This document shows, in pieces, positions 8,170-14,585 of a stretch of DNA of 20,964 nucleotides (positions are counted from its first letter, which is position 1; every line of letters starts with the position of its first letter). The notes below the pieces were generated by a model that worked only from the letters and a program-made list of their open reading frames with translations, searched no databases and had not been told where the DNA came from. The stretch lies in IMG/VR virus record IMGVR_UViG_3300047548_000161, positions 1 through 20,964 of that record, one strand, 5' to 3'. Both the position numbers and the translations under genes were made by a program. Source of the stretch: a virus.

Positions 8170-9126
8170 TTATTTTATCCAGCCTTCTTTTAAGGACTGC
8201 TGTAACATTACTCTAGCAAGTTGTTCTTCGTCTAACTCTTTCTTCATTTTGCTTTTAAGTTCTGCCATTCTCTTAGCATTCATCTTAGAAGATATTTTTT
8301 CTACTATAGATGGTTCTTTTACAAGTTTAGTTAGATGCTTTCTAACGCCTTTTAAATTCTTTTCTGCTAATTTTTCTTGGTCCTTCTGCCTCTTCTCTTC
8401 AAGCATCATTTCATGCGCTGTAAGGGCTTCTAATGCAGCCTTAGCAGATTCCATTTGCTTCATTGCCTTTTCAGCAAGTTTTTGCTTTTTAGGATCGTCT
8501 TTAGCTTCTGCCATTGTCTTTAGCTTGTCTACTATTTCTGATACTTGACCAGCTATGTCAGATGCCTTTACTTCGTTTTCTAGTACTTCTGTGTCTGCTA
8601 CTTCCATTTCTTCTGACTCTTTTGTCATTCCTGGTCTGTTATACTTTATGCTATCTCCTGCTTTAAATTTAGATATTTGAGCTTTTTGTTGAGGAGTTAC
8701 TGTTTTTGATGTACCGTCTGTAGTTATAAACTCCCTTTCTTCTTCTTCTAACCCTGATTTGCGACCTTGTTTTATAAGATCTACGCTTCCTTCTATATCA
8801 GCTTTTTCAATACCTGAAATAATATCATTATATATTTTTTCCAGTTCAGGTGTATCAATACTAATACTATTATCTATTATACTCATGGCCTTCTTTAACT
8901 CCTTAAACTCAGGAGTTTTTGACTGTATTTTTAGATTGTAGGTTGTACCACCATCGTTTGATTTCATAAAAGATACATATGATGGATCATCGCTAACTCT
9001 AGGGTCCATTAATGCAAAAGCAAATTTTTTAGGGATAATTACATCTAACAGTCCTTTTTGAGATTTATTCAACTCTTCTTTAAGTATTTTAACAATAAGA
9101 TTGTCAAGTTTTTCAGTTTGCTTCAT
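8170..9126 (-). CDS. Unknown charged, coiled-coil-rich protein (318 residues from the preferred ATG)
   Basis: The open frame extends to a TTG at 9138 (322 codons), but the ATG at 9126 in TATAAAATG is the more likely start. No family is recognised. The N-terminal third (MKQTEKLDNLIVKILKEEL, then a mixed segment with FAFALMDPRV and a GGTTYNLKI strand) looks like a small folded domain. From about residue 180 to the end it is highly charged, rich in Lys, Glu, Ala and Met, and probably coiled coil. It ends in EGWIK. Two ATATTTAT elements precede it and a strong terminator follows, so it may be a single-gene unit. Its position between the tube and the chaperone gene suggests a virion or assembly role. 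The Lys/Glu/Ala/Met coiled coil would also suit a scaffold-type protein, but that is a guess. Confidence 0.85.
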   Translation of the reverse strand: MKQTEKLDNLIVKILKEELNKSQKGLLDVIIPKKFAFALMDPRVSDDPSYVSFMKSNDGGTTYNLKIQSKTPEFKELKKAMSIIDNSISIDTPELEKIYNDIISGIEKADIEGSVDLIKQGRKSGLEEEEREFITTDGTSKTVTPQQKAQISKFKAGDSIKYNRPGMTKESEEMEVADTEVLENEVKASDIAGQVSEIVDKLKTMAEAKDDPKKQKLAEKAMKQMESAKAALEALTAHEMMLEEKRQKDQEKLAEKNLKGVRKHLTKLVKEPSIVEKISSKMNAKRMAELKSKMKKELDEEQLARVMLQQSLKEGWIK

Positions 9127-9147
9127 TTTATAATGCAATTTGTGTAT

Positions 9148-9155
9148 ATAAATAT
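9148..9155 (-). promoter_or_regulatory. ATATTTAT element, proximal copy before the 322-codon gene
   Basis: The sense strand reads ATATTTAT with 21 bases to the ATG at 9126. It is the nearer of two copies in this 53-base gap. Confidence 0.45.
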
Positions 9156-9167
9156 CAAATTTAGTGT

Positions 9168-9175
9168 ATAAATAT
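9168..9175 (-). promoter_or_regulatory. ATATTTAT element, distal copy before the 322-codon gene
   Basis: A second copy 12 bases upstream of the first and 41 bases from the ATG at 9126. The two copies share ATATTTATA followed by CAC or TACAC, which looks like a local duplication. Confidence 0.4.
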
Positions 9176-9179
9176 TAGA

Positions 9180-9770
9180 TTAGAATCCTTCTTCTATAAA
9201 TATCTTCTCTATTTTCTTAGAAAGTTTCTTATAATTCATATTAAATTTAGGGGACATGTTTTCTATTAGCCTTTTATTAGTGTACGGACTGTTTTTAGTT
9301 GAACACCATCTTCTAGACATTAACATGTAATTATAGAAATGAACATAAGAGTTTGCTTTTCTTGTGTAGCTTTCTACATCTATAGGAAGTTCAAACTCTT
9401 TTATTAAGGCTACAGATCTTTTTTCGTTATCTAATTCTAAATCTCTACAGTTTGCTACATGCTTTTCTATACCGACTACAGAATTTCCTGATAACCACTC
9501 ATCTAATTTAGCACAACTCTTGACACAATCTTTCCACAAAGGGATTTGTTCTCTCCATTGAGTTAAGTGACAATACTCATGAACTAATATCTCTATTGAA
9601 TCTTTTCTACCCATAGAACAAACTAATGTGGGAACAGATTCGTCAAAATATCCGGAAGCTTTTATAGAATTAGTAACTTTTACATACTTTGTATTCCTTA
9701 AATCACATTTAACACCTTCTTTTCGGCACTCGGCTTTAACAAAAGCGATAAAGTATTTATGTGTATTCAT
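9180..9770 (-). CDS. HEYCH-motif putative zinc metallopeptidase
   Basis: 196 residues. Residues 64-68 are HEYCH in the context ILVHEYCHLTQW, a standard HExxH zinc site with E65 as the expected catalytic base. A downstream ELDNEKRS segment (residues 112-119) could give the third zinc ligand, as the glutamate does in gluzincin/ImmA-like enzymes. The N-terminus has no signal peptide, and several cysteines are scattered (19, 22, 51, 67, 82, 86, 109, 156). The substrate is unknown. It could process a virion protein, act on a host protein, or be cargo that arrived with the neighbouring homing endonuclease. It is preceded by its own ATATTTAT element and no Shine-Dalgarno. The prohead protease of T4 (gp21) is a serine protease, so this is not its counterpart. 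Confidence 0.65.
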   Translation of the reverse strand: MNTHKYFIAFVKAECRKEGVKCDLRNTKYVKVTNSIKASGYFDESVPTLVCSMGRKDSIEILVHEYCHLTQWREQIPLWKDCVKSCAKLDEWLSGNSVVGIEKHVANCRDLELDNEKRSVALIKEFELPIDVESYTRKANSYVHFYNYMLMSRRWCSTKNSPYTNKRLIENMSPKFNMNYKKLSKKIEKIFIEEGF

Positions 9771-9798
9771 AGTATGTACATTAAAAAACCCGCCATAA

Positions 9799-9806
9799 AT
9801 AAATAT
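9799..9806 (-). promoter_or_regulatory. ATATTTAT element before the metallopeptidase-like gene
   Basis: The sense strand reads ATATTTAT starting at the last base of the endonuclease stop codon, with 28 bases to the ATG at 9770. A short GGCGGGTTTTTT follows it. Confidence 0.4.
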
Positions 9807-10714
9807 CAGGTCTGTGGGATTATCCCAGCCTCTATAAGAGTATTTAACACTTCTTCTGGAGAGTTGTATATTTTATTTTCCCAGAATCTAAGTATTGTAA
9901 TATCGTTTTCTGCACACCATTTGTTCTTAATGTGATCCTTCTCTATATTTGTTTTTTGGAATTCAAAATCCGGCTCTCCGTGTATGTCTGGGTTACAATG
10001 CCAGAAGTCTCCGTCTGTTTCTATTATTATTTTTAAAGAGGGTATATAAAAATCATAAAACGCCTTTATACTCTCTACATAGTAAAATTTAGTGTAGTCT
10101 ACATTATAAGGGTCCAGATAAGTCTCTTGAAAATAGGTTTCTAATTTAGAAGTATACTGCTTATGACTATTAATAAGGTGGTTTATGTGACTCTTAGATA
10201 GCTTCTCTCTATACTCTGGGGATTCCCAGTAGTGCGTCATTTTCGCTTTCCAATTCTGTACATGCTCCTCAGACTTCTTCTTCCCTTTAAGCTTGTTAGA
10301 TATTTTTTCAGCCCTTTCAGGAGAGTTTTCTTTTTTAAATAGATAACTATAATTTTTAAGAGTGTCGTTAGATTCTTTAGTTTGTCCTTTAGACCAGTGT
10401 TTTATCTCTCCATTGGCATATTTTTCTTTGTATTTAGCGGCACTTTTGGCCAATCTAGTAGGGTCAGACTTGTCTCCCCATACATCAGGATGGTGGTTTG
10501 CGTAATGTCCTGGTCCCGCATACTCTCTATAGTTAAAAGGATTTTCTACAAAATACGATACTTTTTTACCACACCCACATTTACACAAAGGTATTACATC
10601 ATCATACAAGTATTTTAATGTGTATTCCATACTTGTTGTCTTGTGTGTTTTATATAAATGCTTAGACAATCCATTTTTATTGCCAAACACTTTACCGCAT
10701 ATCTTACATTCCAT
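9806..10714 (-). CDS. Free-standing homing endonuclease: zinc finger plus Vsr-like nuclease domain
   Basis: 302 residues in three parts. Residues 3-24 form a C2H2 finger (C3, C6, H19, H24). Residues 44-75 hold a second probable zinc site (CKCGCG, then GHYANHH). Residues about 145-180 have the GKKKSEEH and SPEYREKLSKSH repeats typical of NUMOD3-type DNA-binding helices of homing enzymes. The C-terminal domain has IIETDGDFWHCNP (E232, D234, H239), then NIEKDHIKNKWC (D260, H261) and ITILRFWE. This is the layout of Vsr-like, EDxHD-type homing endonucleases. It sits between tail tube and metallopeptidase genes with no role in the tail, as expected for a mobile intruder that cuts genomes lacking it. 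A hairpin directly before its ATG, with an ATATTTAT element in the loop, probably controls expression. Confidence 0.85.
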   Translation of the reverse strand: MECKICGKVFGNKNGLSKHLYKTHKTTSMEYTLKYLYDDVIPLCKCGCGKKVSYFVENPFNYREYAGPGHYANHHPDVWGDKSDPTRLAKSAAKYKEKYANGEIKHWSKGQTKESNDTLKNYSYLFKKENSPERAEKISNKLKGKKKSEEHVQNWKAKMTHYWESPEYREKLSKSHINHLINSHKQYTSKLETYFQETYLDPYNVDYTKFYYVESIKAFYDFYIPSLKIIIETDGDFWHCNPDIHGEPDFEFQKTNIEKDHIKNKWCAENDITILRFWENKIYNSPEEVLNTLIEAGIIPQT

Positions 10715-10753
10715 AAAAAGAAAAACTTTGCTACATATAAATATAGCAAAGTT
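10715..10753 (-). terminator. Hairpin with T tract immediately before the homing endonuclease
   Basis: The sense strand has 10-base arms AACTTTGCTA and TAGCAAAGTT, a 10-base loop TATTTATATG, and then TTTCTTTTT up to the ATG at 10714. It has the form of an intrinsic terminator (although AT-rich) for transcripts coming from the tail-tube gene. The ATATTTAT element spans the loop and one base on its 5' side. Confidence 0.7.
10737..10744 (-). promoter_or_regulatory. ATATTTAT element inside the hairpin loop before the homing endonuclease
   Basis: The sense strand reads ATATTTAT with 22 bases to the ATG at 10714. A transcript begun a few bases downstream would lack the 5' arm of the hairpin and escape termination. 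Confidence 0.5.
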
Positions 10754-10788
10754 AATCTAAAAACAGGTAATACCGGTATAATTCTAAA

Positions 10789-11277
10789 TCAAAAATTTAA
10801 AATCATCCCACTGTTTCCTAAAGTCATCTCAATAGTGGTGTAAGCATCCAAAGACCAGTCCCAATCACCGAAAGAAGATACATTCTTAATGAAAGCCTTC
10901 TTAATTACCCATTCATTCACTACGTTTCCAACAGGATCTATAGCGTTGAAGGTAATATCCTTCCAGTAAAAGTCACCGTAGCCAGCACGACCTGTTACAG
11001 TCTCGTAGCCAAGTCTAGCCCATTCCATTACAGTCTGTGCACCTGAAGGTGATACTGGATTGTAGAGGCTGAGTGTTACATCGTTCCACCTACGCTTAGC
11101 ACGAAACTTTACGTATGAGTTGATGTGATCAATGATAACCTCTCCATCATCGTATCCGATACCTCCTACCTTTTTAATCAGGTAGGAAGGGATACCGTCT
11201 ATATACATTACGAATCTATGTTGGAGGATGGGTTCAAATAATGTGCCCAACATTTCATCTGTACTAAGTAAAGCCAT
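10789..11277 (-). CDS. 19: Tail tube protein gp19
   Basis: 162 residues, against 163 in T4 gp19. It begins MALLSTDEMLGTLFEPILQH and contains HRFVMYIDGIPSYLIKKVGG, a WNDVTLSLYNPVSP segment and a C-terminal SFGDWDWSLDAYTTIEMTLG strand pair. All are features of the T4-type tube protein, which stacks in hexameric rings to form the inner tube inside the sheath. It follows the sheath gene by 34 bases. No Shine-Dalgarno is present; the ATG is preceded by AAATTAAA, with an ATATTTAT element 22 bases upstream. Its GC content is visibly higher than that of its neighbours (about half in the lines I counted), probably codon selection for a very abundant protein. Confidence 0.95.
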   Translation of the reverse strand: MALLSTDEMLGTLFEPILQHRFVMYIDGIPSYLIKKVGGIGYDDGEVIIDHINSYVKFRAKRRWNDVTLSLYNPVSPSGAQTVMEWARLGYETVTGRAGYGDFYWKDITFNAIDPVGNVVNEWVIKKAFIKNVSSFGDWDWSLDAYTTIEMTLGNSGMILNF

Positions 11278-11299
11278 TTTATTTTAATTTATTCTATTA

Positions 11300-11307
11300 A
11301 TAAATAT
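11300..11307 (-). promoter_or_regulatory. ATATTTAT element before the tail tube gene
   Basis: The sense strand reads ATATTTAT within the 14-base palindrome TTAATATTTATTAA, with 22 bases to the ATG at 11277. The tube protein is needed in many copies, so an extra start here is reasonable. Confidence 0.5.
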
Positions 11308-11311
11308 TAAC

Positions 11312-13567
11312 TTATCCGAAATTAACTCCAGTAGCTGTGATATTGAATTCCAACAAGATGAATTCGATAGACTTAACAGGAGATACATAAATCTTACCTA
11401 TCAGCTGATTGCGATCTATCACATCATTGGTATTCAGTGTGTCATCAATCTGGATACGGAAGGCATACAAACCTTGACGAGTTTGAACACTCTCCATATA
11501 CGGAGTTATTGCTGAGATGAGGTTGTTTCTAGTTGCTATGGTGTTGTTCTCAAACACATAGTTAAGAGCTACGTTGCTGATGTACTCACGGAGATTGATT
11601 AACAACCTACGAACATTTATACGATTCAGAGCGGTATCTCTAATCTGAAGTGTCTTTTGACCCCAGATAACTACTCCACTAGTTTGGAATTTAGCGATTG
11701 GGTTAACACGGCCAGCATACAAAGCATCCCTATCTGCCTTAGTCAGACGTACACGGGTATCAATTGCTCCACCAAGTCCACCACGATTCAAACCAGCAGG
11801 AGCGAACCATTCAGCAGCTACCTTATCATTGTAAGCGTAGGCTTGAGGTACTACTACTGTTGGAGGAACGTAGATGTCTTTAGTAGTGTTAAGGTCTTTT
11901 ATTTTTACCCAAGGGTAGTAAGCAGCACTGTAGCTAGAATCCAAGCTAGCAGCAGTTGCTACGGCAGTTGCTACTGTAGAGTTCAAACCAGTTAAATCAC
12001 GAAGATAAACTGCATCTGTACGTCCTTCGCACATATTTTCAGCAACAGATGCTACATAAGGATGATACTCTTCTATTACACCAGGTAAAGCTAAGATATC
12101 AAAATTATATTCTTCAGTGTTAGAAAGAATGTTTAAAGCTTTTTCGTAAGAAACAGATCCGTTAGCGCTAGCTCCGTTCAAGTTAAATCCAAACACATTG
12201 CTTACTGATATATCAGCACCTTTCTTCTTTATAGTCGTGTAGTTCATACCATCAGTTCCGCCTTGGAAAGGAAGTATAAACTTATTATCACCAGCAGGCT
12301 TAGTAAATATAGCATTAGAACCTGTAGCAGCTCCGGTAGGAATTGGGTTAAGATAGTTCCAGTTATCAGAATTTGAATAATCAAATCCAGAGTATGTTGC
12401 ACTAGATGCTGTGCTAGATACCATAGAAGCAGCAGGCAAGTTAACTGAAGCAAATCCTGCTATTGTTTCGTAGATAGCTTTGTGTCCATTAGGGTATAGC
12501 TGTGGGTGTGTTGCTTTTCCAGATACAGCACCAGCAACTTCTATTCTAATATAGTTAGACCTATTGTCAAAATCTCCGTACTTAACTACTCTTCCGAGAG
12601 TTGAGCTGTAAGCTGAGTAGGTGTCTCCGATCATTTTGCCTACATAGTTAGCAGCATCAGGATCCATAGACACTCCAACAAATTGCTCAAGAATTGAAGG
12701 AGACCTGTCTGTATCATTCCACTGGCGAACAATTACGTCAAAAGTAGAATAATCAGCAGCAGTTAAACCTTGGCTTATGTTAGCTATTGCTACTTTAACG
12801 TCTTTATTTGTTTTGAAGCCATCAGACCTGTGGTGGAATTTAAATAATTCAACACCGCTATCTGCTACTACCCATGGAGTAGATCCGTGATCGTACCCAC
12901 CAGGATTAGAACTAGTAAATTCGCAAGCAGTTGTTGTAAAAACTAAATCACTGTTTATAGTTCCTCCATAAGAAGATGCCGCTACTCCACTTCCAGTAAT
13001 AAAGTTACTGAAAAGCAAGTATGGGAATATGGATCCTGTTTGAGAATTCTCATCTGTTCCTAATACTTTAGAAATATAAGTAGCAGATGTAGGATTTAAA
13101 GACGCACTAAAAGAGGAGCTAAATGTTCCTGTACCTGTATAAGCCCAGAATTTACCATTAAAAGCATTATAAGTACCTCCTACAGAAGATCCTGTATGGA
13201 TTGCTACTGCAGCGGTATCATTTTTAGTAGGGTAAAGTACAGCTACTATTGTAGAGCCGCTTATAATAGCAGATATAGGCCTTGTAAGACCGTATATAAA
13301 TCCACCATCACCAAGAACTCTAGTTACTTTTGCTGTGTTTCCAGCTTGTAAGTAGCTATAAACAGTTTGAGGTACATAGCTATTAGCACTGTCTGCGCCA
13401 AAAATAGCAGTGAATTGACCGTAGCTGGTAACATCCGTAGGAACGAATGCAGGGCCTTTTTCAGTAGGTCCTACTATTGCAAGAGCCGTTTGTTCAACGC
13501 CTTGCGTATAGAAGCTCTGATCGTTTTCGTAGGCATAAACGCCAGCGGAAAGAATTTGTTCTGTCAT
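11312..13567 (-). CDS. 18: Contractile tail sheath protein gp18
   Basis: 751 residues, against 659 in T4 gp18. The N-terminus (MTEQILSAGVYAYENDQSF, then IVGPTEKGPAFVPT) and C-terminus (RRLLINLREYISN, NVIDRNQLIGKIYV-like segments, then VKSIEFILLEFNIT) are those of T4-type sheaths, whose conserved end forms the inner core that grips the tube. The middle (about residues 100-470) is Ser/Gly/Thr-rich, divergent and probably the outward, variable domains. This part carries the extra length. Around the residue 510 boundary the DNA changes from AT-rich to clearly more GC-rich. The start codon lies inside one arm of a 15-base inverted repeat spanning the leader. The tube gene follows after 34 bases. 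Confidence 0.95.
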   Translation of the reverse strand: MTEQILSAGVYAYENDQSFYTQGVEQTALAIVGPTEKGPAFVPTDVTSYGQFTAIFGADSANSYVPQTVYSYLQAGNTAKVTRVLGDGGFIYGLTRPISAIISGSTIVAVLYPTKNDTAAVAIHTGSSVGGTYNAFNGKFWAYTGTGTFSSSFSASLNPTSATYISKVLGTDENSQTGSIFPYLLFSNFITGSGVAASSYGGTINSDLVFTTTACEFTSSNPGGYDHGSTPWVVADSGVELFKFHHRSDGFKTNKDVKVAIANISQGLTAADYSTFDVIVRQWNDTDRSPSILEQFVGVSMDPDAANYVGKMIGDTYSAYSSTLGRVVKYGDFDNRSNYIRIEVAGAVSGKATHPQLYPNGHKAIYETIAGFASVNLPAASMVSSTASSATYSGFDYSNSDNWNYLNPIPTGAATGSNAIFTKPAGDNKFILPFQGGTDGMNYTTIKKKGADISVSNVFGFNLNGASANGSVSYEKALNILSNTEEYNFDILALPGVIEEYHPYVASVAENMCEGRTDAVYLRDLTGLNSTVATAVATAASLDSSYSAAYYPWVKIKDLNTTKDIYVPPTVVVPQAYAYNDKVAAEWFAPAGLNRGGLGGAIDTRVRLTKADRDALYAGRVNPIAKFQTSGVVIWGQKTLQIRDTALNRINVRRLLINLREYISNVALNYVFENNTIATRNNLISAITPYMESVQTRQGLYAFRIQIDDTLNTNDVIDRNQLIGKIYVSPVKSIEFILLEFNITATGVNFG

Positions 13568-13646
13568 TTTCTATAAAATTTGAAAAATATTATGTATTGA
13601 TACGATAATAAATATCAATAATTTTCAGCAAAAAATGACAGAACAA
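13556..13646 (-). repeat. 15-base inverted repeat covering the sheath start codon
   Basis: AAAATGACAGAACAA occurs on the plus strand at 13632-13646. It occurs again on the minus strand at 13570-13556, where it is the sheath start (ATG at 13567). The arms are perfect over 15 bases and 61 bases apart. In RNA reaching in from the 90-codon gene, the start codon would be in a long stem. Confidence 0.85.
13608..13615 (-). promoter_or_regulatory. ATATTTAT element in the loop of the sheath leader hairpin
   Basis: The sense strand reads ATATTTAT with 40 bases to the ATG at 13567, between the two arms of the 15-base inverted repeat. RNA started just downstream would lack the 5' arm. Confidence 0.5.
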
Positions 13647-13652
13647 TATTTA

Positions 13653-13925
13653 TTAAGCTACTTCTATCTTTCCGGCAGACAAGTCTATAGTGCCTTCTCC
13701 GTATTTTTTAAGTAAATCTTGAGAAAGTTCTGTTTCTTTCTCTCTGAGTTTTGCATAATCAGAGAATAATAGGTCTTTTTCTTTCTTTAATTCCTCTTCT
13801 TTCTTCCTAATAAGATTCAATTTAATCTCAAGATCTCCTATAGAATTAAGAGTTTTTCCAAACTTATCATTTAAATCTCTTAATTTTTCAATCTCTTCTT
13901 GAGTCAAATCTATAACTTGTGCCAT
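13653..13925 (-). CDS. Small coiled-coil protein of unknown function
   Basis: 90 residues. After MAQVIDLTQEEIEKLRDLN it is almost wholly charged heptad-like helix (residues about 8-70, rich in Lys, Glu and Leu). It ends in LLKKYGEGTIDLSAGKIEVA, a small strand-forming tail. Proteins of this build (helical coiled coil plus a KYG.G.ID tail) are common in T4-like structural regions, but I do not know a proven function. It starts 10 bases after the zinc-ribbon gene stop and is probably cotranscribed with it. Confidence 0.8.
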   Translation of the reverse strand: MAQVIDLTQEEIEKLRDLNDKFGKTLNSIGDLEIKLNLIRKKEEELKKEKDLLFSDYAKLREKETELSQDLLKKYGEGTIDLSAGKIEVA

Positions 13926-13935
13926 ATTATTTGTT

Positions 13936-14169
13936 TTATATTTCCCACTTCTCTAAGGGACACGCCTCTTTCCCCGGTAAGGGGGAAAATATTTTTTTCT
14001 TTAGGGGGCATCCGCACTTTCCACAATAATGATATTGTAGGACTTCGCTTAATCTATTTTCTTCGCAACTATCACACACGGATATTCTTTTTTCTGCTCT
14101 TTCTTTCTCTTCTTGAGTAGGATTCGCAGCAGCTATCCACGATGATGCTATTTCCAATAGCTTGTTCAC
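13936..14169 (-). CDS. Small zinc-ribbon protein
   Basis: 77 residues from a GTG start, 7 bases after the stop of the membrane-protein gene. No alternative ATG is present. A helical N-terminal half with Glu/Lys-rich residues 18-28 is followed by C32-x2-C35, then YCGKCGCPL (C49, C52, C54) and C70 in ACPLEKW. This gives a four-to-six-cysteine zinc ribbon. Proteins with CGKCGCPL and CPLEKW ends occur in many marine and freshwater phages without known function. A DNA- or RNA-binding or structural role is possible. No enzymatic motif is visible. Confidence 0.75.
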   Translation of the reverse strand: MNKLLEIASSWIAAANPTQEEKERAEKRISVCDSCEENRLSEVLQYHYCGKCGCPLKKKIFSPLPGKEACPLEKWEI

Positions 14170-14176
14170 AGGCTAC

Positions 14177-14497
14177 TTATTTTTTAAGGGCTTGTTTTTT
14201 TGTTCTTTTTGCTTTTGGCTTAACCTCTTCTACTGGTTCAGCGACTGCTGCTTCTGAAGGAAGTTCAGTAGTTCCCCATACAGGAGCTGTTGGTTCTGGC
14301 ATAGCTACAGACGGTTCTGGCATAGCTACAGATTCTGTAGCTGGGGCTAGCATTTCTTCGTTAACTGCAACTTGAAAAACTGGATCAGATGGATTTGGCA
14401 TCACATCTACGATTGGCTTTTCTTTTTTAGATGGCCTAAAGATAAAAAACAATACTATTGCAGCTGCAACAGGGATAAAAATAAATACTGGATTCAT
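14177..14497 (-). CDS. Small single-pass membrane protein with Pro/Glu-rich repeats
   Basis: From the ATG at 14497 the product has 106 residues; an upstream in-frame TTG at 14533 is less likely because the ATATTTAT element lies between the two. The N-terminus MNPVFIFIPVAAAIVLFFIF is a membrane span followed at once by the basic stretch RPSKKEK, so the bulk should stay on the basic, usually cytoplasmic, side. The middle is acidic and proline-rich with a repeated SVAMPEP unit. The C-terminus is Lys/Arg-rich (KPKAKRTKKQALKK). No family is recognised. A holin or spanin is conceivable from the build but nothing specific shows it. Confidence 0.65.
   Translation of the reverse strand: MNPVFIFIPVAAAIVLFFIFRPSKKEKPIVDVMPNPSDPVFQVAVNEEMLAPATESVAMPEPSVAMPEPTAPVWGTTELPSEAAVAEPVEEVKPKAKRTKKQALKK
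14292..14332 (-). repeat. Tandem 20-base direct repeat inside the membrane-protein gene
   Basis: GGTTCTGGCATAGCTACAGA occurs at 14292-14311 and 14313-14332 (plus strand), with a period of 21 bases. It encodes the two consecutive VAMPEPS-type units, so copy number could change without a frameshift. Confidence 0.9.
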
Positions 14498-14519
14498 AAA
14501 TTGGTTTTTATTTACAATA

Positions 14520-14527
14520 ATAAATAT
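14520..14527 (-). promoter_or_regulatory. ATATTTAT element before the small membrane-protein gene
   Basis: The sense strand reads ATATTTAT with 22 bases to the ATG at 14497. It is the rightmost of the nine copies and lies in the AT-only gap that separates the fibre cluster from the tail core. Confidence 0.5.
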
Positions 14528-14585
14528 ATGCAAATATATATTTTTTGTATAAATTATATATATTTTTTATAAAAAATTAATATTG

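Noticed and set aside
9780-9808. GGCGGGTTTTTT after the endonuclease gene as an intrinsic terminator
   Set aside because: The T run is good, but only about four base pairs of stem (CCTG with CGGG, one wobble) can form, so I could not support it.
10770-10779. Perfect palindrome ATACCGGTAT as an operator or endonuclease site
   Set aside because: It is a single 10-base palindrome with no second copy and no partner signal. It lies in the gap between the tube and endonuclease genes and may be worth noting only if conserved.
13646-13653. T4-type late promoter (TAATAAATATT on the sense strand) before the sheath gene
   Set aside because: It is a single copy in this orientation, overlaps the stop of the 90-codon gene and the inverted repeat, and differs from TATAAATA. 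Nine copies face the other way.
14563-14576. Palindrome TTTTTTATAAAAAA as a terminator after the adhesin gene
   Set aside because: The stem is only A and T with a two-base loop in an AT-only region. Such symmetry is expected by chance here.
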